A stretch of 64,000 nt of DNA from positions 6,423,357 through 6,487,356 of the forward strand of contig NC_089863.1 in the NCBI RefSeq assembly GCF_036373705.1, read 5' to 3'. The notes under the pieces are model-generated. The model did not search any database. It worked only from the letters and a program-made list of their open reading frames with translations, and was not told where the DNA came from. This DNA comes from Amia ocellicauda. Taxonomy: Eukaryota > Chordata > Actinopteri > Amiiformes > Amiidae. Below, piece after piece: positions 46,588 to 57,395 of this stretch; within the stretch, counting starts at the first letter, position 1, and every line of letters starts with the position of its first letter. Both the position numbers and the translations under genes were made by a program.

Positions 46588-46745
46588 ATGCAGTACAGTA
46601 TTGTGCTGTGCAGTGCAGTAGAGTACAGTATTGTGCAGTAGATTACAGTACAATATGGAGAGGTACAGTGCAGTAGAGTGCAGTATTGTGCAGTAGAGTA
46701 CAGTATTGTACAGTACAATATGGAGAAGTACAGTGCAGTAGTGCT
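46588..46745. repeat. CAGTA-rich tandem minisatellite
   Basis: Reiterations of 'cagtagagtacagtattgtg' with a higher-order unit of about 75 bases that includes 'tacaatatggagaggtacag'. Confidence 0.8.
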
Positions 46746-47337
46746 CTCAATACCCCCACTGTACTGTAATCTGCTTCAGCTTTCCTAGACACATTGTGTC
46801 TTTAACTTGATATGCAATCTTGTCGTCTCCCTGTTTGGGGCAGAGAGCTGTGCCTATCCCACCTGGCCTTCATCTCTGTGTTGTGTGTGTGCTCCACCGG
46901 CTGCCTCTTCTGAAACATCTGACCCTAGGCTACAAATGCATGTGTATTTTGTCAGATAGACACCCTGTTAGTGTTTGTTGTAGTATACACTAACTTGCAA
47001 AATAAAACGATTCCTAAATTGGCTTCATAAAGTAATTTTACCATTACAAATAGTATACATCCACGAATAAACACAACTTCACTGTAGTGCACACAGTAGA
47101 TGCTATTTGCAGAAACATTCTACCACCTGTTGGATTTGTGTTTTTTTTCCCCTCACTATAGTTTTTCAAATGTTTAAACAAGTGAAATTCTATTCAAGAT
47201 TTGTTTTTCTTCATACATTTTTCTCAGCAAACTTCTGCCATTAAAAGAAAAAAAAATGTTGAATCAATCTTCTACTTTCAAAATTAAAACAGGATAATGC
47301 ACACACTTAAATACAATATATGTGCAATTGTACAGAG

Positions 47338-47575
47338 ATGTACAGTGGCTCTCAAAAGTATTCACCCCCCTTTTCCACGTGTCATTGTGTTACAACATGA
47401 AATCAGAATGGATTTAATCAGCAGTTTTTGCCACTGATCAACACAGAAAATGGCCATTATGTCAAAGTGAAAAATATAATCTGCAAATCGTTCTCAATTA
47501 ATTATAAATACAAAACATAGAAAATAAAAGAATAATGCATAAGTAATCACCCCCTTTGCTATGACCCAGATAGCA
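47338..47575 (+). mobile_element. Terminal fragment of another Tc1-like family
   Basis: 'tacagtggctctcaaaagtattcacc' and the following 200 bases have the form of a Tc1 inverted repeat beside a TA. No transposase frame and no second end are seen. Confidence 0.6.
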
Positions 47576-47781
47576 CAGGACGTTGGGTCGACGTTGGCAT
47601 ATGGACAGCAGTCGACTAAATGCCGACAGATACGATATCAGTGCAACTTGTTTTACTAAATGGAGCTATATCACTTTAAAATGTCATACGTATGAATAAT
47701 AATTATTATACATATATTTGATACTGTCAAAAATGTCCGCAGCTTCATTACTTGAAAGCGCTCGTGCACTCAGATGACGTC

Positions 47782-48936
47782 ATAAGAACATAAGAAAGTT
47801 TACAAATGAGAGGAGGCCAATCGACCCATCGTGCTCGTTTGGTGTCCATTAATATCTAAGTGATCCAAGGATCCTATCCAGACTATTTTTAAATGTTCCC
47901 AAACTTTCAGCTTCAACCACATCGCTGGGTAGTTTATTCCAGATTGTGACGCCTCTCTGTGTGAAGAAGTGTCTCCTGTTTTCTGTCTTGAATGCCTTGA
48001 AGCCCAATTTCCATTTGTGTCCCTGGGTGCGTGTGTCCCTGCTGATCTGGAAAAGCTCCTCTGGTTTGATGTGGTCGATGCCTTTCATGATTTTGAAGAC
48101 TTGGATCAAGTCCCCACGTAGTCTCCTCTGTTCCAGGGTGAAAAGGTTCAGGTCCTCAGTCTCTCAGTAGGACATTCCCTTCAGACCTGGAATAAGTCTG
48201 GTTGCTCTCCTCTGAACTGCCTCTAGAGCAGCGATATCTTTCTTGAAGTGTGGAGCCCAGAACTGTCCACAGTATCCAGATGAGCTCTAACTAGTGCATT
48301 GTACAGTCTGAACATCACTGCCCTTGTTCTCAATTCTACACTTTTGACAATATACCCTAGCATTCTGATTGCCTTTGTTATTGCTTCCCCACATTGCTTG
48401 GATGGAGAAAGTGAGGAGTCCACATAGACTCCTAGGTCTTTCTCATGCGATACTTCATCTAGATCTGTACCTCCCATAGTGTAATTATAGTGGACATTTT
48501 TGTTACCTGCATGTAATACCTTGCACTTGTCCACATTGAATTTCATCTGCCAGGTGTCGGCCCACAACTGAATATTATCTAAGTCCCTCTGAATAGCCTG
48601 TGCTGCCAAGATTGTATCTGCTGAGCCACCTATTTTAGTATCATCTGCAAATTTGACAAGTTTGCTAACTATCCCAGAGTCCAGATCATTAATATAGATT
48701 AGAAAAAGCAAAGGCCCTAATACTGATCCCTGTGGACCTCCACTAACAACCTCACTCCAGTTAGAAGCGACTCCTCTAATCGACACCCTCTGTTTCCTAG
48801 ACATCAACCAGTTCATAATCCATCTACTTACATTACCCTGAATGCCTGCAGCTTCCAATTTGAGGATCAGTCTTTGGTGTGGAAGCTTATCAAAAGCTTT
48901 TTGAAAATCTAAGTATTTCATATCATATGCTCTCAC
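47782..48936 (-). mobile_element. CR1-like LINE with reverse-transcriptase domain, minus strand
   Basis: This is the longest copy in the window. The reversed tail is at 47,782. An uninterrupted 237-codon frame (48,936-48,223) holds RT motifs FQKAFDKLPHQRL, GGPQGSVLGPLLFLIYINDL and the catalytic FADD box (LVKFADDTKIGG). The downstream C-terminal part (48,109-47,849: FKTENRRHFFTQRG) is separated by a frameshift and a TGA shared with other copies. The 5' half (endonuclease) is absent. Confidence 0.9.
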
Positions 48937-49189
48937 ATGATCTACATACGCGAGTCAGACATCGTTTGAAAGTTCCTAGTCTCTAGTTTGATCTATATTT
49001 TATTTTATTTTATTATTTATATTTTGATAAATGTATCTGATACATGTATGCCCAGTTTCCACTGGCTAACCATCCAGACGTGTCCATGTTTTGTGGACGG
49101 TTAACAATCTGGTGCTGGAAGGGGCCGTAAGCGTCCGTCCCGCCGCTAAGGACATAATTCGCTTTCAAAATTGGAGGTGTGAGCTCGAC

Positions 49190-49195
49190 AGGGAA

Positions 49196-49233
<38 letters not shown>

Positions 49234-49255
49234 CGTCATTTAGCTGACGCTCTTA
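49190..49255 (-). repeat. (ATT)n tail plus SINE-core scrap
   Basis: An ATT microsatellite (49,197-49,232) runs into 'tcatttagctgacgctctta', a reversed SINE 3' core cut off by the next Tc1 element. Confidence 0.6.
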
Positions 49256-49257
49256 TT

Positions 49258-50450
49258 ATGCATCCAGAAAGTATTCACAGCGCTTCACTTTTTCCACATT
49301 TTGTTATGTTACAGCCTTATTCCAAAATGCATTAAATTCATTACTTTCCTCAAAATTCTACAAACAATACCCCATAATGACAACGTGAAAGAAGTTAGTT
49401 TGAAATCTTTGCAAATTTATTAAAAATAAAAAACAAAAAAAGCACATGTACATAAGTATTCACAGCCTTTGCCATCACACTCAAAATGGAGCTCAGGTGC
49501 ATCCTGTTTCCACTTTCTACAACTTGATTGGAGTCAACCTGTGGTAAATTCAGTTGATTGGACATGATTTGGAAAGGCACACACCTGTCTATATAAGGTC
49601 CCACAGTTAACAGTGCATGTCAGAGCACAAACCAAGCCATGAAGTCCAAGGAATTGTCTGTAGACCTCCGAGACAGGACCATGAGAAACAAAAGATTGAA
49701 CTCTTTGGCCTGAATGGCAAGCGTCATGTCTGGAGGAAACCAGGCACCGCTCATCACCTGGCCAATACCATCCCTACAGTGAAGCATGGTGGTGGCAGCA
49801 TCATGCTGTGGGGATGATTTTCAGCGGCAGGAACTGGGAGACTAGTCCGGATCGAGGGAAAGATGAATGCAGCAATGTACAGAGACATCCTAGATGAAAA
49901 CCTGCTCCAGAGCGCTCTGGACCTCAGACTGGAGCGAAGGTTCATCTTCCAACAGGACAACGACCCTAAGCACACCGCCAAGATAACAAAGGAGTGGCTA
50001 CAGGACAACTCTGTGAATGTCCTTGAGTGGCCCAGCCAGAGCCCAGACTTGAACCCAATTGTACATCTCTGGAGAGATCTGAAAATGGCTGTGCACCGAC
50101 GCTCCCCATCCAACCTGATGGAGCTTGAGAGGTCCTGCAAAGAAGAATGGGAGAAACTGCCCAAAAATAGGTGTGCCAAGCTTGTAGCATCATACTCAAA
50201 AAGACTTGAGGCTGTAATTGGTGGCAAAGTATTGAGCAAACGCTGTGAATAATTATGTACATCTGCTTTTTTTGTTTTTTATTTTTAATAAATTTGCTAA
50301 GATTTCAAACAAACTTCTTTCACGTTGTCATTATGGGGTTTTGTTTGTAGAATTGAGGAAAATAATTAATTTAATCAATTTTGGAATAAGGCTGTAACAT
50401 AACAAAATGTGGAAAAAGTGAAGTGCTGTGAAAACTTTCCGGATGCACTG
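49258..50450 (+). mobile_element. Tc1-like transposon (second family), inactive
   Basis: The ends 'gcatccagaaagtattcaca' and 'ctttccggatgcactg' are inverted, with TA at 50,451. The transposase frame covers only the C-terminal two-thirds ([35 protein letters not shown]). The N-terminal DNA-binding region is largely deleted after 49,655, a TGA falls at 49,815-49,817, and the third catalytic residue is changed ([11 protein letters not shown], Val where the family has Glu). Confidence 0.9.
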
Positions 50451-50452
50451 TA

Positions 50453-51546
50453 CATTGTGTCGGAAGATATAATCTTAAGTGCCATGTGCGATCACGAAGA
50501 ATTTACAGTTTTATTAGCAGCGTGGAGTGAAATCCACATACAGAAACAATTACTGCTTACAGTTAATATCCAAGTGTATTAAAAACTTGGATTTCACAGG
50601 ACCGGTGCAGTGCCATGACTAGTTAAAAATCAACTGAAGGATAATAATCGGATCATAGCAGCCGATTGTATTAATATTTTATGAATAACTGGCCGGTGTT
50701 TCAGGCTGTGTTTAATGAATGGTGTGCAGGACAATCCGCAGAGACTCACAGTAGGAAGGCGAACACGATTTAGATAATGTGTGCCCATTTACAAGTTAAA
50801 TTAATGAATAAATAAATACAGCAGATCTGGGTTTCCCTCTAAAACATTAAGACTGGTTTAATAAATGTGTCCATAAACGCCATGACTGAGACGCGCACAC
50901 TTTACTTCAATTATAACCCGTTATATTGTAGCTGGATGATTAATCGTTAAACGTGTGTATTTTGTTTCAACTGTAACTTGCCCGGGTTAAGGACGTCTGA
51001 TAAGTACATTATAAATAATACGACAAAAAGTATATGTTTGCAGTTACAAATTTGTAGTAAGAGTAATAAATTAAGGGAGTCACGCGGTGCCGTTTAAAAT
51101 ACATATATACTAGCACAAATGATGATGATAATACTAATACATATTTGCTATTTATTTTATTGTTGCACATGGAAACGTATGTGAACATGCTTGTCTGAAT
51201 ATAATGTTGTCTACACGTTTAGCTCTTCCTAATAGCTCTTAACAGAAATGTGTATTTATTACGCTGTTTACAATCATGTAAAGCACAAAGAATAAAATAC
51301 ACACAAAAGTCCTCTCCTCGTCAGGCTGTGTCGCTCGTAGTGTTTCCTGTCTCGGTTTTTAAAACGAAACACAATGTGTCCCATCAGAGGGACGGATCAC
51401 AGCGGCCTGGTTTTGCAGTAAAAGCTCTGGGACGCGTCTGAGGACGGCATGGCACGACACGACGCTTAAGCCAGTGGAACCGAGGCAGTATTTATAATGA
51501 TCTGAAAATATTGGGTCGGAGTGTAAAGGGTTAAGTTACACGTCAA
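50453..51546. other. Intergenic, with a modest CpG-containing patch
   Basis: No gene is supported. The stretch 51,310-51,480 has several CpGs (gtgtcgctcgtagtg, gacgcgtctgaggacggc), possibly a degraded promoter. Otherwise AT-rich. Confidence 0.35.
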
Positions 51547-51713
51547 CGGATGCTAATTAGTATGCATTTTTGATATCAAGAATTCAATTTCTGATGTCCA
51601 AAATAAAATTTCTGATATCAAAAATACAAATGTTGATATCAACAATTGGCAGTTAATTATTGATATCAAGAATTGTATTCTTGGTATCAAAAATGCATAT
51701 TAATTAACATCCG
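51547..51713. repeat. 167-bp palindromic element built of GATATC units
   Basis: The ends cggatgctaattagtatgca and tgcatattaattaacatccg are inverted repeats extending about 37 bases. The interior has four perfect GATATC sites plus a diverged one within TTGATATCAAGAATT-like segments in both orientations. There is no ORF. Confidence 0.8.
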
Positions 51714-52099
51714 GTTAAGGATTTAATGTCACAATGACGTGCCTTGGTAAACTTATTGTCAAACCTCAGGAAGTGTATTATCTCCAGGCGTGGCAGTTCG
51801 GCTCCGATTTGCTAATTGTTAAGGACCGGGCAATGGAGCAAAAACGTATAAAAACGTAAAGTTAAGGGAGTCACTACAAAATCAATTTCCACTGCCCTTC
51901 AAAACATTACAGGTTAGGTTATTCCCCAAACACCTGAATAGTCTTTCCAACACTCCCTAATGAATGTAAGGTAAAAGTAACTGACATTAACTCTAGCTAG
52001 CTCTTTAAATGAGCGACGTTACTAGTATCCTCCAAAATAAGCTGTCTAGTAGTAAAACTGCTCCAACGGTAACTGTGCAATCAGATAAACTATTCATTC

Positions 52100-52600
52100 A
52101 CATCACCTATGTCCTTATCCCGTTTCTCTTCTTCTTTTTCCTCCCTGCGCACCAGAGGGCCTTGGTCTTTTTGACATTGTTTGAGATGGCTGCTGATGCT
52201 AACTGCTTCAGATATCTGCCTATTCTGCTTAAACCACAGGCCGGCCCTGGGCATATACCTTTATATCTGCATTTAAAAGGGACGGGGCGAGAGCTGGAGC
52301 ATTCTAAGGGATCCTCCCTCTTCTTTAAAAGAAAGGAGATCAACACAGATTTCTGGTCTCTGTGAAATGAGCCAATTTCTAAGGAATAATTAATGTAATT
52401 TAGAAGGATGGGGCCAACCTGTTTCCATAAAAGTAACAAAAGTTCTGGAGGCAAGTCAGCTAAACCTGGGGCATGGCCTCAATTCATTTCTGTTTTGTCT
52501 TTGATGGCATCTACAGAAGCAAATTGTTCAGCCTGTTCAGCAAATTGATCCTATGTTGCATGATCCTAATGTAATGTCAATTCTGCTATGTTTTAAGTCT
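52100..52600 (-). mobile_element. L1/Tx1-like reverse-transcriptase fragment, minus strand
   Basis: The minus-strand frame 52,454-52,107 reads LLLLWKQVGPILLNYINYSL and KREDPLECSSSRPV, matching the RT N-terminal landmarks of L1-group elements. The adjoining 52,490-52,600 is the reverse complement of the endonuclease-side sequence at 41,330-41,440. Confidence 0.7.
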
Positions 52601-54360
52601 ATCTGACAGTGTAACACAGATATTTAAATATTTTCTTAATTAAATACATACTGTATCTGTTATGTATGATTTATTAATAGCTCTATTGGGGTTTTATTTA
52701 TGTAATTTGCAAGTGAATGTGCAAAATGTCGATGCCTTATTGTCCGTGATGAATTACCAGGACACCTCTATCGTGATCTGCTCTCCTGTCTTGTCCTTCC
52801 CCAGGAGCTGTAGAAGACACTGCCCTCCCTGACTCTTGGAAAAGGTCTCCCACTGAGCAGCATCCCTGTGAGCAGGAGTGGGGCTCCAGTCTGAGGCAGG
52901 ACACAGAGCCCACAGCTACTGAAGACAAAAACAGTCTGTCTGAGCAGCACGAGAGCAGACACAGTGAAATGGAGCTCAGTGGACTGGAGTCTGGCCACAT
53001 GGCGGAGCCACAGACTGTGGGTTTAACACAGGGACTCAGGGCACTGGGGTCTGAGTGTGGACCCAGTGCAGCTGGTGCTGAGCCAGACTCTACCAGTACA
53101 CAGTGTGAGCCCAGTGTTGCGTCTGTTCACATTAAGACAGAGGACAGTGAACTGGAGTGGGAAATGCATACGGTTGTGAAAGATGAACCCTGTGATCTTA
53201 TACTAGAGAATATTACAGGAGGCCTCTGTAAACTGGAACCACAGCTCCCAGTAGATGGGCTGTGTGACACTGACTCTGTTGCCTTAAAGACGGGGCTCAG
53301 TGGAGGCATTGACAGTGCAGTGAGGGGTGAGAGCCCATCTTCACACTGCAGACAGCTGCGTCCTGGACCCTCCAGGTCTGACTCTCACCCCTCAAACACA
53401 ACTAGGAAAACTCGGGGCTACCATCGCTGCCCCCAGTGTGAGAAAATGTATAGGAATTTTGGATGCTTAAAAAAACACCAATGCATTCTTACGAGGAAAA
53501 GAGTGCACAGCTGCAGCCTGTGTGGGAAGAGCTTCAGTCAGGCAGCAAATTTGACAATTCACCAGCGCATTCACACAGGAGAGAAACCGCACAGCTGCAC
53601 CCAGTGTGGGAAGAGGTTCACTAATGCAACAAACCTTAAATCTCACCAGCGCACTCACACGGGGGAGAAACCGTACAGCTGCACCCAGTGTGGGAAGAGC
53701 TACAGTCGGGCAGCAAACCTTAATGAACATCAACGCATTCACACAGGAGAGAAACCACACAGCTGCACACACTGTGGGAAGAGGTTCACTAATGCAACAA
53801 ACCTTAAATCTCACCAGCGCACTCACACGGGGGAGAAACCGTACAGCTGCTCCCAGTGTGGGGAGAACTTCAGTCATCCCGGAAGCCTGAAATCTCACCA
53901 GCGCACTCACACGGGGGAGAAACCCTACAGCTGCTCCCAGTGTGGGAAGAATTTCAGTTAAGCAAACAACCTTAAATCTCAGCATCGTATTCATACTAGA
54001 GAGAATCTGTACTGGAATGTATTGTAAATTAAAATTACACAAACAGTTATGTTCATAGTTATATGTATGCTCTGTGTATCATTGCATTGTAGCAATCAGC
54101 CAGCTCCTCTACACCAGAAAAACACAATCCTGAGTCAGCGTGTTGTTAGTGTTATAGAATATATGTTTATATTCTAATCTGAATTGTTACTGAATTTGTA
54201 GATTTCACATCTATGGCATTAATCACTTATTTTTCTAAAATCTAAAGTAAAAATCTACCTTAACTTTGGTATGTGAATAAGCTCTTGTAAGATGATGCAA
54301 GAAGCTGAAATGAACTCTGAGTATTTTCTCAACTCACATACAGCTACTTTAGACTTGCTA
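52490..54360 (+). repeat. Inverted-duplication arm 2 (partner about 39,057-41,440)
   Basis: It contains the zinc-finger exon and both flanks in the opposite orientation to arm 1. The arms are about 11 kb apart at their inner edges. Confidence 0.85.
52805..53961 (+). CDS. C2H2 zinc-finger protein, last exon(s)
   Basis: An acceptor (cttccccag) precedes 52,805. The frame is open from [14 protein letters not shown] through [11 protein letters not shown] (52,969) to a TAA at 53,959-53,961, with about 385 codons in this exon and earlier coding exons unseen. After an acidic, non-finger region ([15 protein letters not shown]) come a degenerate finger ([20 protein letters not shown], final His missing), five complete C2H2 fingers joined by TGEKP(H/Y) linkers, and a seventh cut short after CSQCGKNFS. 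Expected role: nuclear sequence-specific DNA binding, target unknown. It could be a tandem-family pseudogene, but the frame here is clean. Confidence 0.8.
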
Positions 54361-54429
54361 AGAAACCATACATTGTGTCCATATGTCATTGCTGTCAGTA
54401 CTAACAGTGCACCATACCCTTCTGTTTTT

Positions 54430-54870
54430 GTACAGCAGGTGCGCTATCCAGATTCCCCGCTCCTTTTCCCTTATGTTGGGCGAAATTGAATGACACCAAT
54501 GGCACCTACACTGCTGTTGGAAATCCTCCCCCAACCCTTTGTAACCACACCCGCACCCCTCCGGTCCTCAACAGTAACAGTTCCAGGCTTACCTGTAACA
54601 CCACCTTCCCACTTTGGGGAACTTTTATCATTAAAGACTGGTATTGGGTCTGTGGTAACAAAGCCTACTCTCAGCTGGCCACTGATTGGTTAGGATTATG
54701 TACTTTTACACACTTAACAGATGGCCTATACATAGTTCATAAAAATGACACTACAGGTAATGGGCCATCTCCAGCTAAGCACATGAGGCAACACAAGAGG
54801 GCCGCCTCTGTTGATAGATATGTATCTGAAATACCTGAGGAGCACCGTCTCACCACTAGGGCGCGATGAT
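54430..54870 (+). mobile_element. Endogenous retrovirus envelope surface-subunit fragment
   Basis: The 127-codon frame 54,486-54,869 is rich in N-glycosylation sites (NDT, NGT, NHT, NSS, NTT, NDT) and Cys. It has the envelope-like WYWVCGNKAYSQL followed by a WLGLC block typical of gamma/epsilon-type retroviral surface proteins, then a basic KRAAS stretch near the expected cleavage region. A preceding frame (54,292-54,489) ends at a stop. No gag, pol, fusion/transmembrane region or LTRs are recognised nearby. It is a broken fossil. Confidence 0.65.
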
Positions 54871-55335
54871 TTTGGACTTCGATGTTCTCTTCATTAGGAA
54901 CTGTACTATAGAGCATTTACACTATAGACTGGCAATGTACAAAAGCCTACAGATTTGCTATAGTTTGCGTCATTCTGCTTAAGAACTGTAGCTCCGCCTT
55001 TCTGTGACGTGAGTGCAGTGTGACTTCTTCCCAGTGCGACCAGCGGTGAGTAAAGAGAGAGTACATTCTGCTCGATCCCATTTAAGTTTAAGTAACCTCT
55101 GCAAACTGTAGTTAGTTATTCCCTTTATTTGGTGAATTATTACACTGCAAAGATAACCTGTTTAAGTCGCAATGTGTGCGCGATCATTCAGACTCCGGCT
55201 ATTATTATTATTATTTCTTGATTGATAATGTGTTACTATTTCTGTTATATCGATATATATTCAGGTTCTATACATACAGCTGTGACCCTGATGGTAAACA
55301 GGCAGGTTGCTTACCTTCATGTCTCATTATTGTTT
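54871..55335. other. Unassigned flank of the retroviral fragment
   Basis: No ORF or repeat could be assigned. The segment 54,960-55,045 (cgcctttctgtgacgtgagtg) is somewhat promoter-like and could be LTR sequence, but this is not demonstrated. Confidence 0.25.
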
Positions 55336-55339
55336 GATT

Positions 55340-55800
55340 ATCGCTGCTCTAGAAGCAGTTCAGAGGAGAGCAACCAGACTTATTCCAGGTCTGAAGGGAA
55401 TGTCCTACTGAGAGACTGAGGAACTGAACCTTTTCACCCTGGAACAGAGGAGACTACATGGGGACTTGATCCAAGTCTTCAAAATCATGAAAGGCATCAA
55501 CCACATCAAACCAGAGGAGCTTTTCTAGATCAGCAGGGACACACGCACCCGGGGACACAAATGGAAATTGGGCTTCAAGGCATTCGAGACAGAAAACAGG
55601 AGACACTTCTTCACACAGAGAGTCGTCACAATCTGGAACAAATTCCCCAGCGATGTGGTTGAAGAGACAATTTGGGAACATTTAAAAATAACATGGATAG
55701 GATCCTTAGATTACTTAGTTATTAATGGACACAAAACAAACACGATGGGTTGAATGGTCTCCTCTTGTTTGTACACTTTCTTATGTTCTTATGTTCTAAA
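55340..55800 (+). mobile_element. CR1-like LINE 3' end
   Basis: It starts at 'tcgctgctctagaagcagtt', carries the C-terminal RT-tail frame (FKAFETENRRHFFTQRVV) and ends in the ttcttatg tail (55,780-55,797). It has the shared TGA at 55,408-55,410. 5'-truncated. Confidence 0.85.
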
Positions 55801-56158
55801 TAATATTAGTTGTCATTGTAAATCATCTGTACATGCCAGTCCTGAATGTAGACTGCTGTCCCCTCAGCTTTACTGTACAACAATAGCTGTAATGCAGGTG
55901 TGATGCAGTTTCTTTCTCAACCATTGAGACTGCAACCACGTAAATTGACACCCCCCCAATAATGTATGCCTGGTTCTATAGCCATAGGGAACGCATCCCC
56001 ACCCAACTCAAAATGCACTTCCCAGCGATGTTTATATGGTGCCAAATGTGAAACAGCTCACAGTTTTTTTTTAAGTGTCTTTTTCACACATTTTACTTGA
56101 ATCTTGTGTGTTTTTCCATATTTGTAAATACTTAAGTCGTTTTTCCCACATCTATATA
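55801..56158. other. Spacer, nothing seen
   Basis: No coding, RNA or repeat feature could be supported. Confidence 0.4.
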
Positions 56159-57055
56159 CACCGATCAGCCATAACATTATGACCACTGACTGGTGAAGTG
56201 AATAACACTGATAATCTCGTTATCATGGCACCTGTCAGTGGGTGGGATATATTAGGCAGCAAGTGAACATTTTGTCCTCAAAGTTGATGTGTTAGAAGCA
56301 GGAAAAATGGGCAGCGTAAGGATCTGAGCGACTTTGACAAGAGCCACATTGTGATGATTAGACGACTGGGTCAGAGCATCTCCAAAACTGCAGCTCTTGT
56401 GGGGTGTTCCCGGTCTGCAGTGGTCAGTACCTATCAAAAGTGGTCCAAGGAAGGAAAAGCGGTGAACCGGAGACAGGGTCATGGGTAGCCAAGGCTCATT
56501 GATGCACGTGGGGAGCGAAGGCTGGCACGTGTGGTCCGATCCAACAGACGAGCTACTGTAGCTCAAATTGTTGAAAAAGTGAATGCTGGTTCTGATAGAA
56601 AGGTGTCAGAACACACAGTGCATCGCAGTTTGTTGTGTATGGGGCTGCGTAGCCGCAGACCAGTCAGGGTGCCCATGCTGACCCCTGTCCACTGCCGAAA
56701 GCACCTACAATGGGCACGTGAGCATCAGAACTGGACCACAGAGCAATGGAAGAAGGTGGCCTGGTCTGATGAATCACAAGTTCAAGGTGTTGACTTGGCC
56801 TCCAAATTCCCCAGATCTCAATCCAATCGAGCATCTGTGGGATGTGCTGGACAAACAAGTCCGATCCATGGAGGTCCCACCTCACAACTAACAAGACTTA
56901 AAGGATCTGCTGCTAACATCTTGGTGCCAGATACAACAGCACACCTTCAGAGGTCTAGTGGAGTCCATGCCTCGACGGGTCAGGGCTGTTTTGGTGGCAA
57001 AAGGGGGACCTACACAATATCAGGCAGGTGGTCATAATGTTATGGCTGATCAGTG
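56159..57055 (+). mobile_element. Tc1-like transposon with internal deletion
   Basis: Both inverted ends are present ('caccgatcagccataacatt' and 'gttatggctgatcagtg'), with TA at 56,157-58 and 57,056-57. The N-terminal DNA-binding frame is readable (VNAGSDRKVSEHTVHRSLL). After 'gatgaatcacaag' (56,782) the catalytic middle is deleted and sequence resumes at the third catalytic region ([18 protein letters not shown], frameshifted). Inactive. Confidence 0.9.
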
Positions 57056-57159
57056 TATATAGTCTATAGGAAGCCTATGCACTCATACAGTGTCTATAGG
57101 AAGTCAGTACCCTACAGTGTTAGGAAGTCTACACATGCATGCACATGTCCACCACACAC

Positions 57160-57300
57160 ACAATCAGTAAGCCATTTAGTTTGCACTATAGGATGTCCAC
57201 ACACCTTCTGTAAGCCATTCAGTCCCTACTGTAGGATGCGCACACACACACACACACACACAGTCAGTAAGCCATTCAGTCTCTACTATAGGATGACGTG
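57160..57300. repeat. Minisatellite of about 65-bp units with CA runs
   Basis: 'agtaagccatt(c/t)agt' followed by 'ctataggatg' and an acac run recurs three times (57,166, 57,209, 57,266). Weaker relatives ('ctataggaag') lie at 57,062 and 57,091. Confidence 0.7.
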
Positions 57301-57329
57301 TCCATAACAGTAAGATTTTTCCCATGTTT

Positions 57330-57395
57330 TGAGACAAAAGTGGTACCTACAGAATATTAGGCAGGCGGTCATAATGTTATGGCTGATTGGTGTAT
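57330..57395 (+). mobile_element. Second right end of the same Tc1-like family
   Basis: 'ggcaggcggtcataatgtta' to 'gattggtgta' repeats the right terminal segment of the element ending at 57,055. This implies either a tandem insertion or a duplicated end flanking the minisatellite. Confidence 0.75.

Noticed and set aside
46588..46745. CRISPR-like array
   Set aside because: Units are imperfect and contiguous without unique spacers of constant length, and the genome is eukaryotic. It is a minisatellite.
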